Of a stretch of 64,000 nt of DNA, positions 47,187 through 55,927 are shown piece by piece. The stretch is from Thalassospira profundimaris (GTDB lineage: Bacteria; Pseudomonadota; Alphaproteobacteria; Rhodospirillales; Thalassospiraceae). The position numbers and the translations under genes are program-made. The notes under the pieces were generated by a model. It was not told where the DNA came from. It saw only the letters and a list, made by a program, of their open reading frames with translations, and did no database searches. Numbering within the stretch: position 1 is the first letter of the stretch; every line of letters starts with the position of its first letter. The DNA lies in contig NZ_JPWF01000005.1 of assembly GCF_003326675.1 (NCBI RefSeq), forward strand, positions 1 to 64,000. The letters run 5' to 3'.

Positions 47187-47950
47187 GCCTTCACCAGTTT
47201 ACCCATCAATTTGAAAAACAGCCCATAGGGCAGAATACGCGCCAGTTTCAACTGCCGGACAAAGGGCGGTGGAAAGGCGATTTCGAATTTATCGTTGTTG
47301 CGTAGATCACGATACATGAACTCTGCTGCCTGTTCAGGTGAAAGCAAATAGGGCATCTCGAAATCGTTCTTGTCGGTAAGTCGCGTTTTGACAAAACCGG
47401 GATTTACAACGCGCAACAAAACTCCGCTTCCGCGCAATTCGGCATACAGGGTTTCGCACAAATTGATCAGTGCGGCCTTTGTCGGGCCATAGGCCGCCGC
47501 GTTGGGCAGGCCTCGATATCCCGCGACTGATGCCACCACGGCAATCTCGCCCGATTTGCGGGCGCGCATACGGCTTAAAAGGGGCTCCAGACAATTCACG
47601 ATGCCCATATAGTTGGTGTCGATATGGCTCCGGACCGTCTCGGCCGAGAAATGTGCGACCTTCATTGGCGAATAAATACCTGCTGCCAGAACCACAAGAT
47701 CAGGTAATCCGAACTGTTTTTCGATGGTGTTTAAGGCTGCTTTCACGGCATTGGGGTCGGTAATATCGATGGCTACCGGGGTAATACCCGGCATTTCAGT
47801 CGCCAATTCGTTCAGCTTTTCGGTGTTTCGTGCGGAAACAATGATGTTTTGGGAACTGGACGTGGGTGTTTGATGGAACTTTTGCGCCAAAGCGGCCCCG
47901 ATCCCTGCCGATGCACCGACGATCCAGATGGTTGTGAACTGCTTTGTCAT
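47183..47950 (-). CDS. Short-chain dehydrogenase/reductase
   Basis: A 255-residue classical SDR. The NAD(P) loop is V-G-A-S-A-G-I-G-A-A-L near residue 8, and the active-site region has V-V-A-S-V-A-G and Y-G-P-T-K-A (catalytic Tyr-x3-Lys). C-terminal hydrophobic residues end in G-K-L-V-K-A. An SDR occurs in the corresponding Rhodobacter cluster. The ATG at 47950 overlaps the preceding stop by four bases; the longer start at 48043 is rejected. The substrate is unknown, probably a lipid-derived carbonyl. Confidence 0.88.
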   Translation of the reverse strand: MTKQFTTIWIVGASAGIGAALAQKFHQTPTSSSQNIIVSARNTEKLNELATEMPGITPVAIDITDPNAVKAALNTIEKQFGLPDLVVLAAGIYSPMKVAHFSAETVRSHIDTNYMGIVNCLEPLLSRMRARKSGEIAVVASVAGYRGLPNAAAYGPTKAALINLCETLYAELRGSGVLLRVVNPGFVKTRLTDKNDFEMPYLLSPEQAAEFMYRDLRNNDKFEIAFPPPFVRQLKLARILPYGLFFKLMGKLVKA

Positions 47951-48765
47951 TCCTGATCCTTGTGCGCGGTGCGTGTTTGGCAATTCATGCAGCGATAGGT
48001 GATTGTTGACCCGTCCCGCGCCTTGAATTGCAGCCCGACCCAACGACCCTGTTTGTCGTACCAGGCATTGGTTTTCAGCTCCCCGTCATAGACAAATTCG
48101 GTCGCCTTGACCGGGCCATTTGTTGTGCGCAGCATTTCGCAGCGCTGTGATGTGATTTCGACATCATTTGCCTTGCCGGTGATCGTGTTCAGGACCGAAT
48201 GCCCGGCCAATACACCGCAATGCCAGTGATCGGTCGGAAAGATGTCCGGTGGCAGGCTGTTTCTGCCATCCGGCCCGTCAACGATCAGACGGTTTTGGTC
48301 GCGGCTGGCGCGGACTTCACTCTTGTCGCCATCATCATCGATACTGACCGCAAGACGCATCATTTGATTGTCCTGCCATATGCTTTCGGATCGATAGGCA
48401 AAGCTGTAGGCATTAAAGCCCAGAATGCTGATATCGATATTGGTCTGCGCAACAACCTGAAGCCCGTCACGGCCCTGATTGAATGTCACAGTATGTCGCC
48501 CGACCGGGGCATCATTGCGGCGGATTTGAAATTGCAATTCATGCCCGTACCGTTTCACCGGATCAAACCCCTGACAGGTATCAGGGCGTTCGAATGCCTC
48601 GGACAATGCGGCATTGCCAATCATGCCCGTTATATTGTGCTGCAACCCGCCAGACTGTGCAGGATTGGCCAATACCTGTTGTTGCCCGGCACCCGCAACA
48701 AGCCCGAATAAGGGAACACTAAGAAAGACGGTGCGCACAGACTTGCCAAGATCGATCATGATCAA
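47947..48765 (-). CDS. Exported protein, DUF6134-like
   Basis: A 272-residue protein with an N-terminal signal sequence (hydrophobic V-F-L-S-V-P-L-F-G-L-V-A-G-A-G, cleavage probably after A-N-P region near residue 35). The mature part is beta-rich and contains a late C-M-N-C pair. It resembles DUF6134 family proteins of unknown function; the match is by overall pattern only. The start may be 48765 or 48759. First gene of the minus-strand RpoE-like transcription unit. Confidence 0.72.
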   Translation of the reverse strand: MIMIDLGKSVRTVFLSVPLFGLVAGAGQQQVLANPAQSGGLQHNITGMIGNAALSEAFERPDTCQGFDPVKRYGHELQFQIRRNDAPVGRHTVTFNQGRDGLQVVAQTNIDISILGFNAYSFAYRSESIWQDNQMMRLAVSIDDDGDKSEVRASRDQNRLIVDGPDGRNSLPPDIFPTDHWHCGVLAGHSVLNTITGKANDVEITSQRCEMLRTTNGPVKATEFVYDGELKTNAWYDKQGRWVGLQFKARDGSTITYRCMNCQTRTAHKDQE

Positions 48766-48817
48766 TCATTTCCCGATTGCATTCAGACAGGTTGAACAAC
48801 TGATTACCTGTTCTTGT

Positions 48818-48843
48818 TACGCAACCGCGGCATCGCCAGATCA
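48818..48843 (-). promoter_or_regulatory. Third ECF11 sigma promoter candidate
   Basis: On the minus strand TGATCT (48843-48838), a 16-base spacer, CGTA (48821-48818). One mismatch to the two RpoE promoters above, same spacer. It lies 53 bases before the DUF6134-like start. Confidence 0.7.
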
Positions 48844-48911
48844 AATGTCATCATCATTGCCGCATGGCCCATGATGGGGTAAAGCAGGGGCTTATATGAA
48901 AGGCCGTATCA

Positions 48912-49700
48912 ATGACCCATCCGATTGCCGAAGATCTTATTGCGCATGTGTTGCACCGTGATTCCAACGTCATCGTGCTGAACAAGCCACCGGGGCTGGC
49001 ATCGCATGGCGGGCCGAAAACCTATTTCCACGTTGATGCCTATCTTCCTGATCTGAAATTCGGCATTCAGCCCGAACCGACGCTTGCCCATCGTCTTGAT
49101 CGCGATACGGCCGGGTGTCTGTTACTGTGTCGTCATCCGAAATCATCCAAGAAAATTACCCGTCTCTTTACCGAAAAACTCATCGGTAAGACCTACTGGG
49201 CGGTGGTGCGCGGTGCGATGGAAGATGATCACGGCTTCATTGATGCGCCGATTGGCAAGATCAATGATGAAAGTGGCTGGCAGATGGTCGTCCATGAAGA
49301 CGGACAGCCGTCAAAGACCGAATACAAGGTCCTTGGTCGTGGCAAGGATGACGACGGCAATGATATCACCTGGCTTGCACTGGTGCCCCATACCGGGCGT
49401 ACCCATCAGCTGCGTGTACATCTTGATCATGTCGGGCATCCGGTGATTGGCGATCCGTTTTACGGACGCGGCGACGAGCCGCCGATCTTTGGCGCGCCGC
49501 CGACCCTGATGCTGCTATCGCGCCAGATCATTGTGCCGTTCCATGCCGACCGCGACCCGGTCGTAGTCGATGCGCCGCCGCCTGAATTGATGCGGGCCGG
49601 GCTTTCGGCTTGTGGCTATGACGGTGATTATGCCGCGCATGCAAGCTCAATTGATGCTCAATATACCGGCGATGACAGCGACGCTGAAGGCGGAGAGTAA
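48912..49700 (+). CDS. RluA-family pseudouridine synthase
   Basis: A 262-residue synthase with the catalytic signature A-H-R-L-D-R-D-T-A-G-C-L-L-L near residue 61 and H-T-G-R-T-H-Q-L-R-V-H near 160. It is of RluA/TruC-like length without an S4 domain; the RNA target cannot be fixed. The C-terminus is acidic and extends past the catalytic domain by about 30 residues, overlapping the 3' end of the AEC gene by 54 bases. Confidence 0.87.
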   Translation: MTHPIAEDLIAHVLHRDSNVIVLNKPPGLASHGGPKTYFHVDAYLPDLKFGIQPEPTLAHRLDRDTAGCLLLCRHPKSSKKITRLFTEKLIGKTYWAVVRGAMEDDHGFIDAPIGKINDESGWQMVVHEDGQPSKTEYKVLGRGKDDDGNDITWLALVPHTGRTHQLRVHLDHVGHPVIGDPFYGRGDEPPIFGAPPTLMLLSRQIIVPFHADRDPVVVDAPPPELMRAGLSACGYDGDYAAHASSIDAQYTGDDSDAEGGE

Positions 49701-50573
49701 TGTCTCAAGCGTGATGATCGATGCCATCGCATCGGGATCACCATTAAGCTGACGGGCAAGGATATAGGCATTCCCGGCGCACGGCATTCCGGCATAGAAC
49801 ACGCCCATCGCCAAAACCATGCCATCGACCCCGGCCAGATGCAGGCAGATGCCGGTGATCAGCGGAAGCACGGCAAGCTTGATCGTGGTGGCCAGTGTGA
49901 TGGCCCAGATCGCCTTTTTGCTCAGGATAAATTTAAGACCGGCACCAACCGAAAGCAGGCTTAGGGGCAGGGCCGCTGTCTTGAAAAGGGCGGCGGTATT
50001 TTCGATGGGCAGCGGAACGTGAATATTACTCACATTCAGGATGGCGCCCGCACCTGCGGCAATGATGATCGGGTTTTTGACAATCCCGTTGATGATCCGG
50101 CTCACGCTGCTTTTGCCACCACTAAACGCACTTAAAACCACAACGCCCAACATGTTTGTGGCAATCACCATGACCGCAACAAACACGATGGCAAGTGCCA
50201 GGCCCTCGGCACCATAAAGCGCATCAGCCACGGCAAGCAGCACATAGCTGTTATATCGCACCGACCCCTGAAAGATGGATGTAAACAGGGGCGTGTCGCG
50301 CGTGATCAAAGGCCGCAATAGTAACAAGGCAGCCGATAGACCAAGTGTTGCGGCAAGTGTGATGCCAACCGCCTTGCCGGCATTGCCACTGGAAAAATCC
50401 GCCCGGTAAATCTCGACAATTAGCAGCGACGGCAACAGCAAATAGTAGGTCAGCCGATCAATCCCGGCCCAGATGTCCGATCCCTTGATCAAATAGCGCT
50501 TTAGTGCCGCGCCAACGAGGATGGCGGCAAAGATCGGAAAGATCGCGGCAATCAGTTCATTAGCGAAATTCAT
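49647..50573 (-). CDS. AEC family transporter
   Basis: A 308-residue membrane protein with about ten helices of the auxin-efflux-carrier type (I-F-A-A-I-L-V-G-A-A-L-K-R early; V-F-Y-A-G-M-P-C-A-G-N-A-Y-I-L-A-R-Q late). Family members move organic anions such as malate or malonate. Substrate unknown. Convergent with the RluA-type gene, whose coding end lies inside its last 18 codons on the other strand. Confidence 0.9.
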   Translation of the reverse strand: MNFANELIAAIFPIFAAILVGAALKRYLIKGSDIWAGIDRLTYYLLLPSLLIVEIYRADFSSGNAGKAVGITLAATLGLSAALLLLRPLITRDTPLFTSIFQGSVRYNSYVLLAVADALYGAEGLALAIVFVAVMVIATNMLGVVVLSAFSGGKSSVSRIINGIVKNPIIIAAGAGAILNVSNIHVPLPIENTAALFKTAALPLSLLSVGAGLKFILSKKAIWAITLATTIKLAVLPLITGICLHLAGVDGMVLAMGVFYAGMPCAGNAYILARQLNGDPDAMASIITLETLLSAFSVAVIAGILSIN

Positions 50574-50679
50574 GTAGAGAATGACTTAGAAATTGCTATG
50601 GTTGGGGACAATGGATTGCTAAGTTGCTTCGTCGCAAATATTGGGCTAACGGCATTTGTCGCAAAATCTGAGGTGTAAT

Positions 50680-51396
50680 TTGCCGGATCGATTTATTTTT
50701 CGTCAAGTGTATTACAAGGATATCGAAGTGTTCTTGGTCGACGGAGAGATTCGCTCAAAGAATCATGAGCAGCCTCAGTTGTGTCATCAAGCTTCCTATC
50801 AGAGCATAGTTGATCGACGAGGAACACCACTGTTTCAGATCCCTGGTGGAGGCGTTGTTAATGATTATGTTCCATTCTATTTTTCACCAATAACATCATT
50901 CACTTTTACAATTTTTAGGGGGAACGTAGATTTGATGTCGCCTGATGGCGAAAATTTAGGACCTGCTTGCGAGGAAGATAGAGTATTTTTGGTTGCAAAG
51001 GTTGAAGGATTTCGCAATAGCGGACTAGATTTCTGTTTCAGCGATTTCGCCTTAAATTCAAATGCACCATTGCCAACTCTATGTAGTGACTTGGATAGGA
51101 TAGATGATCATATCCATTGGGATATGTTTGACGAATATCCTTACAAGGGTAGAATCGACGAACTTGGATACAAGGGTGTTTGCCAATACTTCAAAAGTAT
51201 GGACCGTCCACCAGAACGTATGACCCGCAGCCAAAAGCGTATGGCTGAGTTCTTGGTTCGCTCTGCAGTCCCGCTTAGCCTCATTGATTGCTTGATTGTC
51301 AAATCAGAGGCGATGAGAGATAAGCTCAAGCCTATAATGGATGCCTCAGTTTGGGATATCCCGATATATGTAAAACCCGGATGCTATTATCAATGA
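50680..51396 (+). CDS. darT: DarT-family DNA ADP-ribosyltransferase toxin
   Basis: A 238-residue DarT (DUF4433) protein that transfers ADP-ribose from NAD onto bases of single-stranded DNA. Recognised by S-I-V-D-R-R-G-T, G-G-V-V-N-D-Y-V-P-F-Y-F-S-P and the C-terminal Q-K-R-M-A-E-F-L-V-R with the presumed catalytic Glu. The N-terminal His-rich NAD motif of DarT2 is not evident. The TTG at 50680 has GAGGTG four bases ahead; a second in-frame TTG lies at 50656. AT-richer than its neighbours, and directly coupled to darG. Confidence 0.88.
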   Translation: MPDRFIFRQVYYKDIEVFLVDGEIRSKNHEQPQLCHQASYQSIVDRRGTPLFQIPGGGVVNDYVPFYFSPITSFTFTIFRGNVDLMSPDGENLGPACEEDRVFLVAKVEGFRNSGLDFCFSDFALNSNAPLPTLCSDLDRIDDHIHWDMFDEYPYKGRIDELGYKGVCQYFKSMDRPPERMTRSQKRMAEFLVRSAVPLSLIDCLIVKSEAMRDKLKPIMDASVWDIPIYVKPGCYYQ

Positions 51397-52433
51397 CCAT
51401 CTCATTCAAAAAAGGTGACATGTTTTCCGAGACAGTGGATGCTCTTGTGAACACGGTTAACTGTGTCGGGGTGATGGGAAAAGGTGTTGCACTTGAGTTT
51501 AAAAAGCGTTGGCCAGAAAATTACAAAGAGTACAAAAAATTATGTTCTTCAAATGGCTTAAGGCCAGGTAAAGTTTTTGTATTTGATACCAAGCAGCTTT
51601 TCCCTACAAATGGCCCTCGGTTTTTGGTCAATTTTCCGACCAAGGATCATTGGAGAGCTAAATCCAAACTCGATTATGTTGGAACAGGTTTGGACGCACT
51701 CGTCGAGGCGATTGAGAACTATGGCATCAAATCTATCGCTATTCCGCCGTTAGGATGCGGAAACGGCGGATTGGATTGGTCCGACGTAAAACCATTGATC
51801 ATCGAGAAGCTTGAGACACTCTCAAATGTTGACGTACGCGTATTTTATCCGAAAGAAGCATTCGATGAACCAGAGTATAGTCATCCCAAGTTTGCAATGA
51901 CCTTTGAACGGGCGGTGCTTCTCAAATGTCTAGGGGATTTGGAACCATATTTTGACGGATCATTCGATAGAATCTCACTGCAGAAAATAGTCTATTTTTT
52001 GCAGGCAATAGGTGTGAACTTTAACCTAAAATTCTCTCGAAATTTGCATGGGCCATATTCGGAAGCTCTAAAAAAGGCATTCATTGCTCTTGAGCATCAC
52101 AAGATGATTTCTGGTTTTCAAACTGGTGATAGACAGGCCCATGTAACCCCAAGTGGTTATGCGGTTGCGGACGAGTATCTAAGTTCCAACGATGTTGCGG
52201 ATCGGACAATCGAACGCTTAGGTAAGTTAGTGCAGGGTTACGAAAGCCCGTACGGTTTGGAATTGCTCTCTTCTGTTCATTGGTTGGCTCATCATGAAAA
52301 CTGCTATCCTCTTGAGAAAGTTATCAAAGAGATGAACAGCTGGAATGAAAACAAGAGAAATATCTTTAGTAGTGATACAATACGCGTAGCCTATGAACGC
52401 CTTCAGGTAGACGGTTTGTTGAACTGTGCCTGA
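51393..52433 (+). CDS. darG: DarG macrodomain antitoxin
   Basis: A 346-residue antitoxin. The N-terminal macrodomain (about residues 1-155) has the ADP-ribose loops V-N-T-V-N-C-V-G-V-M-G-K-G-V-A-L-E-F and P-P-L-G-C-G-N-G-G-L-D-W of DNA-ADP-ribosyl glycohydrolases. The C-terminal half (about 175-345) contains S-L-Q-K-I-V-Y-F-L-Q and a later G-P-Y-S, consistent with the DarT-binding domain. The ATG overlaps the darT stop (ATGA). It reverses DNA ADP-ribosylation and binds the toxin. The gene stays AT-rich to its end. Confidence 0.9.
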   Translation: MTISFKKGDMFSETVDALVNTVNCVGVMGKGVALEFKKRWPENYKEYKKLCSSNGLRPGKVFVFDTKQLFPTNGPRFLVNFPTKDHWRAKSKLDYVGTGLDALVEAIENYGIKSIAIPPLGCGNGGLDWSDVKPLIIEKLETLSNVDVRVFYPKEAFDEPEYSHPKFAMTFERAVLLKCLGDLEPYFDGSFDRISLQKIVYFLQAIGVNFNLKFSRNLHGPYSEALKKAFIALEHHKMISGFQTGDRQAHVTPSGYAVADEYLSSNDVADRTIERLGKLVQGYESPYGLELLSSVHWLAHHENCYPLEKVIKEMNSWNENKRNIFSSDTIRVAYERLQVDGLLNCA

Positions 52434-52439
52434 AAACCC

Positions 52440-52886
52440 TCAGACCTTGCGATTGCTATAATCGGCAAAGACCTGTTCGGGGGAATGGTTGCGATATTGT
52501 TCGCAGATTTCTTCAAAGCGCGGATTGCTGATCAAAAGGTCTGCGGTGCTTTGATTGCACGCAATCGGCACTTCATAAAGGTTGGCCAACCGGATCAGGG
52601 CCCGCACATCGACATCATGGGGGTGTGGCGTCATCGGATCGGTGAAGAAGAACATGGCTTGCAACTGACCATGGGCAATCATTGAACCCAATTGCTGATC
52701 ACCGCCAAACGGACCGCTTTTAAGCGGATGAATATCAAATGCCGGAAACCGTTCCTGCAAAACGCGCCCGGTGGTGCCGGTGGCAAAGATACGGGTATTG
52801 GCAAAGCTTGCCTGATGCTTGGCCAGCCAGTCGGCCATTTCACGTTTGCGACGGTCATGGGCAACAACGCCGATGGATAGGGTCAT
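52440..52886 (-). CDS. mgsA: Methylglyoxal synthase
   Basis: A 148-residue enzyme converting dihydroxyacetone phosphate to methylglyoxal and phosphate. Phosphate-binding G-T-T-G and the P-L-K-S-G-P-F-G-G-D-Q-Q-L-G segment are present, as is the later F-F-T-D-P-M-T-P-H-P-H-D-V-D-V-R-A. It converges on darG with only six bases between stops. Confidence 0.94.
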   Translation of the reverse strand: MTLSIGVVAHDRRKREMADWLAKHQASFANTRIFATGTTGRVLQERFPAFDIHPLKSGPFGGDQQLGSMIAHGQLQAMFFFTDPMTPHPHDVDVRALIRLANLYEVPIACNQSTADLLISNPRFEEICEQYRNHSPEQVFADYSNRKV

Positions 52887-53060
52887 AGAGGGTCTCCCGG
52901 CCTTTGATATTGATTTATCATACTAATCCCCAATGCCGCATCGCGTCACGCGGCAATCGTCGGACAAATATGCAAAGCTGCCTTGCCGGAATGGTTTAGG
53001 GATGTCTGGCAATCCGTCGGGTAGGGTTAAAAGTTACATCCTATGCACATCCCCAAAACA

Positions 53061-53102
53061 AAACGGCCGCCCCAAATGAATGAATGAATGGGGCGGCCGT
53101 TT
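53061..53102 (-). terminator. Terminator of the mdh-suc-lpd block
   Basis: Thirteen-bp stem AAACGGCCGCCCC / GGGGCGGCCGTTT with a 16-base loop of ATTC repeats. On the minus strand the stem runs into TTTTGTTTT, just after the lpd stop. Confidence 0.82.
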
Positions 53103-53123
53103 GCAGATCAGATAGCTGATCAA

Positions 53124-54530
53124 TTACATGTGGATTGCGCGCTTGTCTGCGTCCAGTGCGGCTTCCTTGACGACTTCGCCAAGGGCCGGGTGGGCGTGGC
53201 AGGTGCGTGCGATGTCTTCGGCAGATGCGCCGTATTCCATCGCCAGAACCACTTCGGCAATCAGATCGCCTGCAGCCGGACCGACAATATGCGCGCCGAC
53301 GACACGGTGCGTTTTCTTGTCTTCAAGCAGCTTGACGAAACCATCGGTGCTTTCCATTGCCTTCGCACGGCCATTGGCAGTGAAGGGGAATTTACCAACA
53401 GAATATTCTGCGCCTTCTTCCTTAAGCTGTTCTTCGGTTTTGCCAACAGAAGCAACTTCCGGCCAGGTGTAAACAACACCCGGGACCTTGCCGTAATCGA
53501 CATGGCCTTCTTCGCCGGCAATCATTTCTGCAAGGGCAACGCCGTCTTCTTCAGCCTTGTGGGCCAGCATCGGACCGGCAATGGTATCGCCAATTGCAAA
53601 GATGCCGCCAACATTGGTCTGGAAGTATTCGTCGGTTTTGACACGACCACGTTCGTCGAGTTCAACGCCAACTTTATCCAGGCCAAGGCCGGTGGTGTAA
53701 GGACGACGGCCGATCGCAACCAGAACGACGTCGGCTTTGAGTTCCTCTGCATCGCCGCCTTTGGACGGTTCAACAGTAAGGGTCACGCCGGATTTGCCGG
53801 TTTTGGCAGCGGTTACCTTGTGGCCGAGTTTGAAGTCCAGACCCTGCTTGGCAAAGATGCGCTGGGTCTGTTTGACCAGCTCGCCATCCATGCCCGGCAG
53901 AATGCGGTCAAGGAATTCAACAACGGTGACTTCGGCACCCAGACGACGCCAGACGGAACCAAGTTCCAGACCGATGACGCCTGCACCAATAACAACCATC
54001 TTTTTCGGGACGGTCGGAAGAGTCAGCGCGCCGGTCGAAGAGACGATGTTTTTCTCGTCAATTTCAACACCCGGCAGCGGGGTGACTTCCGAACCCGTCG
54101 CGATGACGATGTTCTTGGCCGTCAGGGTTTCTTCACCGCCATCAAGAAGGGCAACCTTGACAGTGGTCGGCGAGGTGATCTCGCCGGCACCTTTGACATA
54201 GGTAACCTTGTTCTTTTTGAACAGGAATTCGATACCCTTGACGTTGCTGTCAACGACCTTGTCCTTGCGGGCCATCATCTTTTCAAGATTGACCTTCGGC
54301 TTGGAAACTTCGATGCCGTGGGTATCGAAATGTTCCGAAGCTTCTTCGAACAGGTGCGAAGAATGCAGCAGTGCCTTGGACGGAATGCAACCGACATTCA
54401 GGCAGGTACCACCAAGTGCGCCACGTTTTTCAACGCAGGCAACTTTAAGACCGAGCTGTGCGGCGCGGATGGCGCAAACATAACCGCCAGGGCCGCCACC
54501 GATCACGACAATGTCGTAGTTCTCACTCAT
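53124..54530 (-). CDS. lpd: Dihydrolipoyl dehydrogenase (E3)
   Basis: A 468-residue FAD/NAD flavoenzyme. FAD motif G-G-G-P-G-G-Y near residue 12, redox disulfide in [16 protein letters not shown] motif G-A-G-V-I-G-L-E near 185, and the C-terminal H-A-H-P-A-L-G-E catalytic His. It reoxidises lipoamide of the 2-oxoglutarate dehydrogenase complex and lies 24 bases after sucB. Confidence 0.96.
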   Translation of the reverse strand: MSENYDIVVIGGGPGGYVCAIRAAQLGLKVACVEKRGALGGTCLNVGCIPSKALLHSSHLFEEASEHFDTHGIEVSKPKVNLEKMMARKDKVVDSNVKGIEFLFKKNKVTYVKGAGEITSPTTVKVALLDGGEETLTAKNIVIATGSEVTPLPGVEIDEKNIVSSTGALTLPTVPKKMVVIGAGVIGLELGSVWRRLGAEVTVVEFLDRILPGMDGELVKQTQRIFAKQGLDFKLGHKVTAAKTGKSGVTLTVEPSKGGDAEELKADVVLVAIGRRPYTTGLGLDKVGVELDERGRVKTDEYFQTNVGGIFAIGDTIAGPMLAHKAEEDGVALAEMIAGEEGHVDYGKVPGVVYTWPEVASVGKTEEQLKEEGAEYSVGKFPFTANGRAKAMESTDGFVKLLEDKKTHRVVGAHIVGPAAGDLIAEVVLAMEYGASAEDIARTCHAHPALGEVVKEAALDADKRAIHM

Positions 54531-54554
54531 GAGTTCTTTGATCCTTTTGTCTGA

Positions 54555-55823
54555 TCAGATGTCGAGCAGGATGCGTTCCGGGTTCTCGATGCATTCCTTG
54601 ACGCGTACCAGGAACGACACAGCTTCGCGGCCGTCGATGATACGGTGGTCATAGGACAGTGCCAGATACATCATCGGACGGATTTCGACTTTGCCGTCGA
54701 TTGCGACCGGGCGCATCTGGGTTTTGTGCATGCCGAGAATACCGGACTGCGGTGCGTTCAGGATCGGCGAAGACAGCAGGGATCCGAATACACCACCGTT
54801 GGAGATGGTGAAGGAACCGCCGGTCATTTCGTCCATGCCGAGTTTGCCGTCACGTGCACGTTTGCCGAAATCGACAATGGTGCTTTCCAGATCAGCAAAG
54901 GTTTTTTCTTCTGCCGAACGGATAACCGGAACAACAAGACCCTGCGGGGTGCCAACGGCAACGCCGATGTCGCAGTAGTTTTTGTAAATGAAGCTGTTGC
55001 CGTCGATTTCGGCGTTAACAGCCGGCCATTCTTTCAGTGCCGTGGTGCAGGCTTTGATGAAGAAGGACATGAAGCCGAGCTTCACACCGTGTTTCTTCTC
55101 GAAACCGTCTTTGTACTGGTTACGGCAAGCCAGAAGGTTGGTCATGTCCACTTCGTTATAAGTGGTCAGCATGGCCGCAGTGTTCTGGGCTTCTTTCAGG
55201 CGGCGCGCAATGGTCTGGCGCAGCTTGGACATTTTGACGCGCTCTTCACCATCACGCAGTGCGCGTTCCGGCTTCGGAGCAGCCGGAGCCGCAGCAACCG
55301 GTGCAGCCGCACGCGGTGCCGGTGCACCACCAGCAAGATAGTTCATGACGTCACCCTTGGTCAGACGGCCATCTTTGCCAGATGCCGGAATGACTGCCGG
55401 GTTCAGGTTGTTGTCTTCGACCAGTTTGCGAACTGCCGGCGGCAGCGGATGGTCAGTATTTGCAGTGGTTGCAGCGGCCGGGGCAGCAGCAGGTGCCGGA
55501 GCAGCAGCAGGAGCCGCTTTCTCTTCCTTGGCCGGTGCAGCTTCTGCTTTTGCTTCTGCCGGAGCAGCAGCAACAGAACCAGCAGCACCTTCGTTGATCA
55601 TGGCGATCAGGGCGCCAACTTCGACTTCGTCGCCTTCACCAACAACCAGTTCAGCAATCGCGCCGGCAACCGGTGCGTTGACTTCAACGGTCACTTTGTC
55701 GGTTTCAAGTTCGACAATCGGTTCATCGGCTGCAACAGCATCACCGACTTTTTTGTACCATTTTGCCACCGTGGCTTCAGATACAGACTCGCCCAGCGCG
55801 GGAACTTTAACTTCAGTCGCCAT
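54555..55823 (-). CDS. sucB: Dihydrolipoamide succinyltransferase (2-OGDH E2)
   Basis: A 422-residue E2 subunit. One lipoyl domain with Lys43 in E-T-D-K-V-T, an Ala/Pro/Glu-rich linker (about 85-135), a peripheral-subunit-binding domain (about 140-180), a second Ala/Pro linker and the catalytic domain ending with Y-D-H-R-I-I-D-G. The ATG at 55823 after AGGA starts M-A-T-E-V-K-V; the longer start adds an unrelated 15 residues. A perfect hairpin separates it from sucA. Confidence 0.95.
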   Translation of the reverse strand: MATEVKVPALGESVSEATVAKWYKKVGDAVAADEPIVELETDKVTVEVNAPVAGAIAELVVGEGDEVEVGALIAMINEGAAGSVAAAPAEAKAEAAPAKEEKAAPAAAPAPAAAPAAATTANTDHPLPPAVRKLVEDNNLNPAVIPASGKDGRLTKGDVMNYLAGGAPAPRAAAPVAAAPAAPKPERALRDGEERVKMSKLRQTIARRLKEAQNTAAMLTTYNEVDMTNLLACRNQYKDGFEKKHGVKLGFMSFFIKACTTALKEWPAVNAEIDGNSFIYKNYCDIGVAVGTPQGLVVPVIRSAEEKTFADLESTIVDFGKRARDGKLGMDEMTGGSFTISNGGVFGSLLSSPILNAPQSGILGMHKTQMRPVAIDGKVEIRPMMYLALSYDHRIIDGREAVSFLVRVKECIENPERILLDI

Positions 55824-55895
55824 TTTTTCCTCGACCGTTTTTTCAATCAGGCAGTGTGGGTCTGCCATGATGCGAATGAATTCAAATGAACAGAT

Positions 55896-55921
55896 CGGAC
55901 GGGCGATTTCTCGCCCGTCCG
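55896..55921. other. Perfect hairpin between sucA and sucB
   Basis: Eleven-bp stem CGGACGGGCGA / TCGCCCGTCCG with a TTTC loop, starting seven bases after the sucA stop in transcript order. No T-run follows, so it is more likely an mRNA processing or stability element than a terminator. Confidence 0.65.
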
Positions 55922-55927
55922 GAAAAG

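Noticed and set aside
53088..54554. 488-codon open frame opposite lpd
   Set aside because: Antisense shadow of a highly conserved gene; it arises from codon bias and has no family resemblance.
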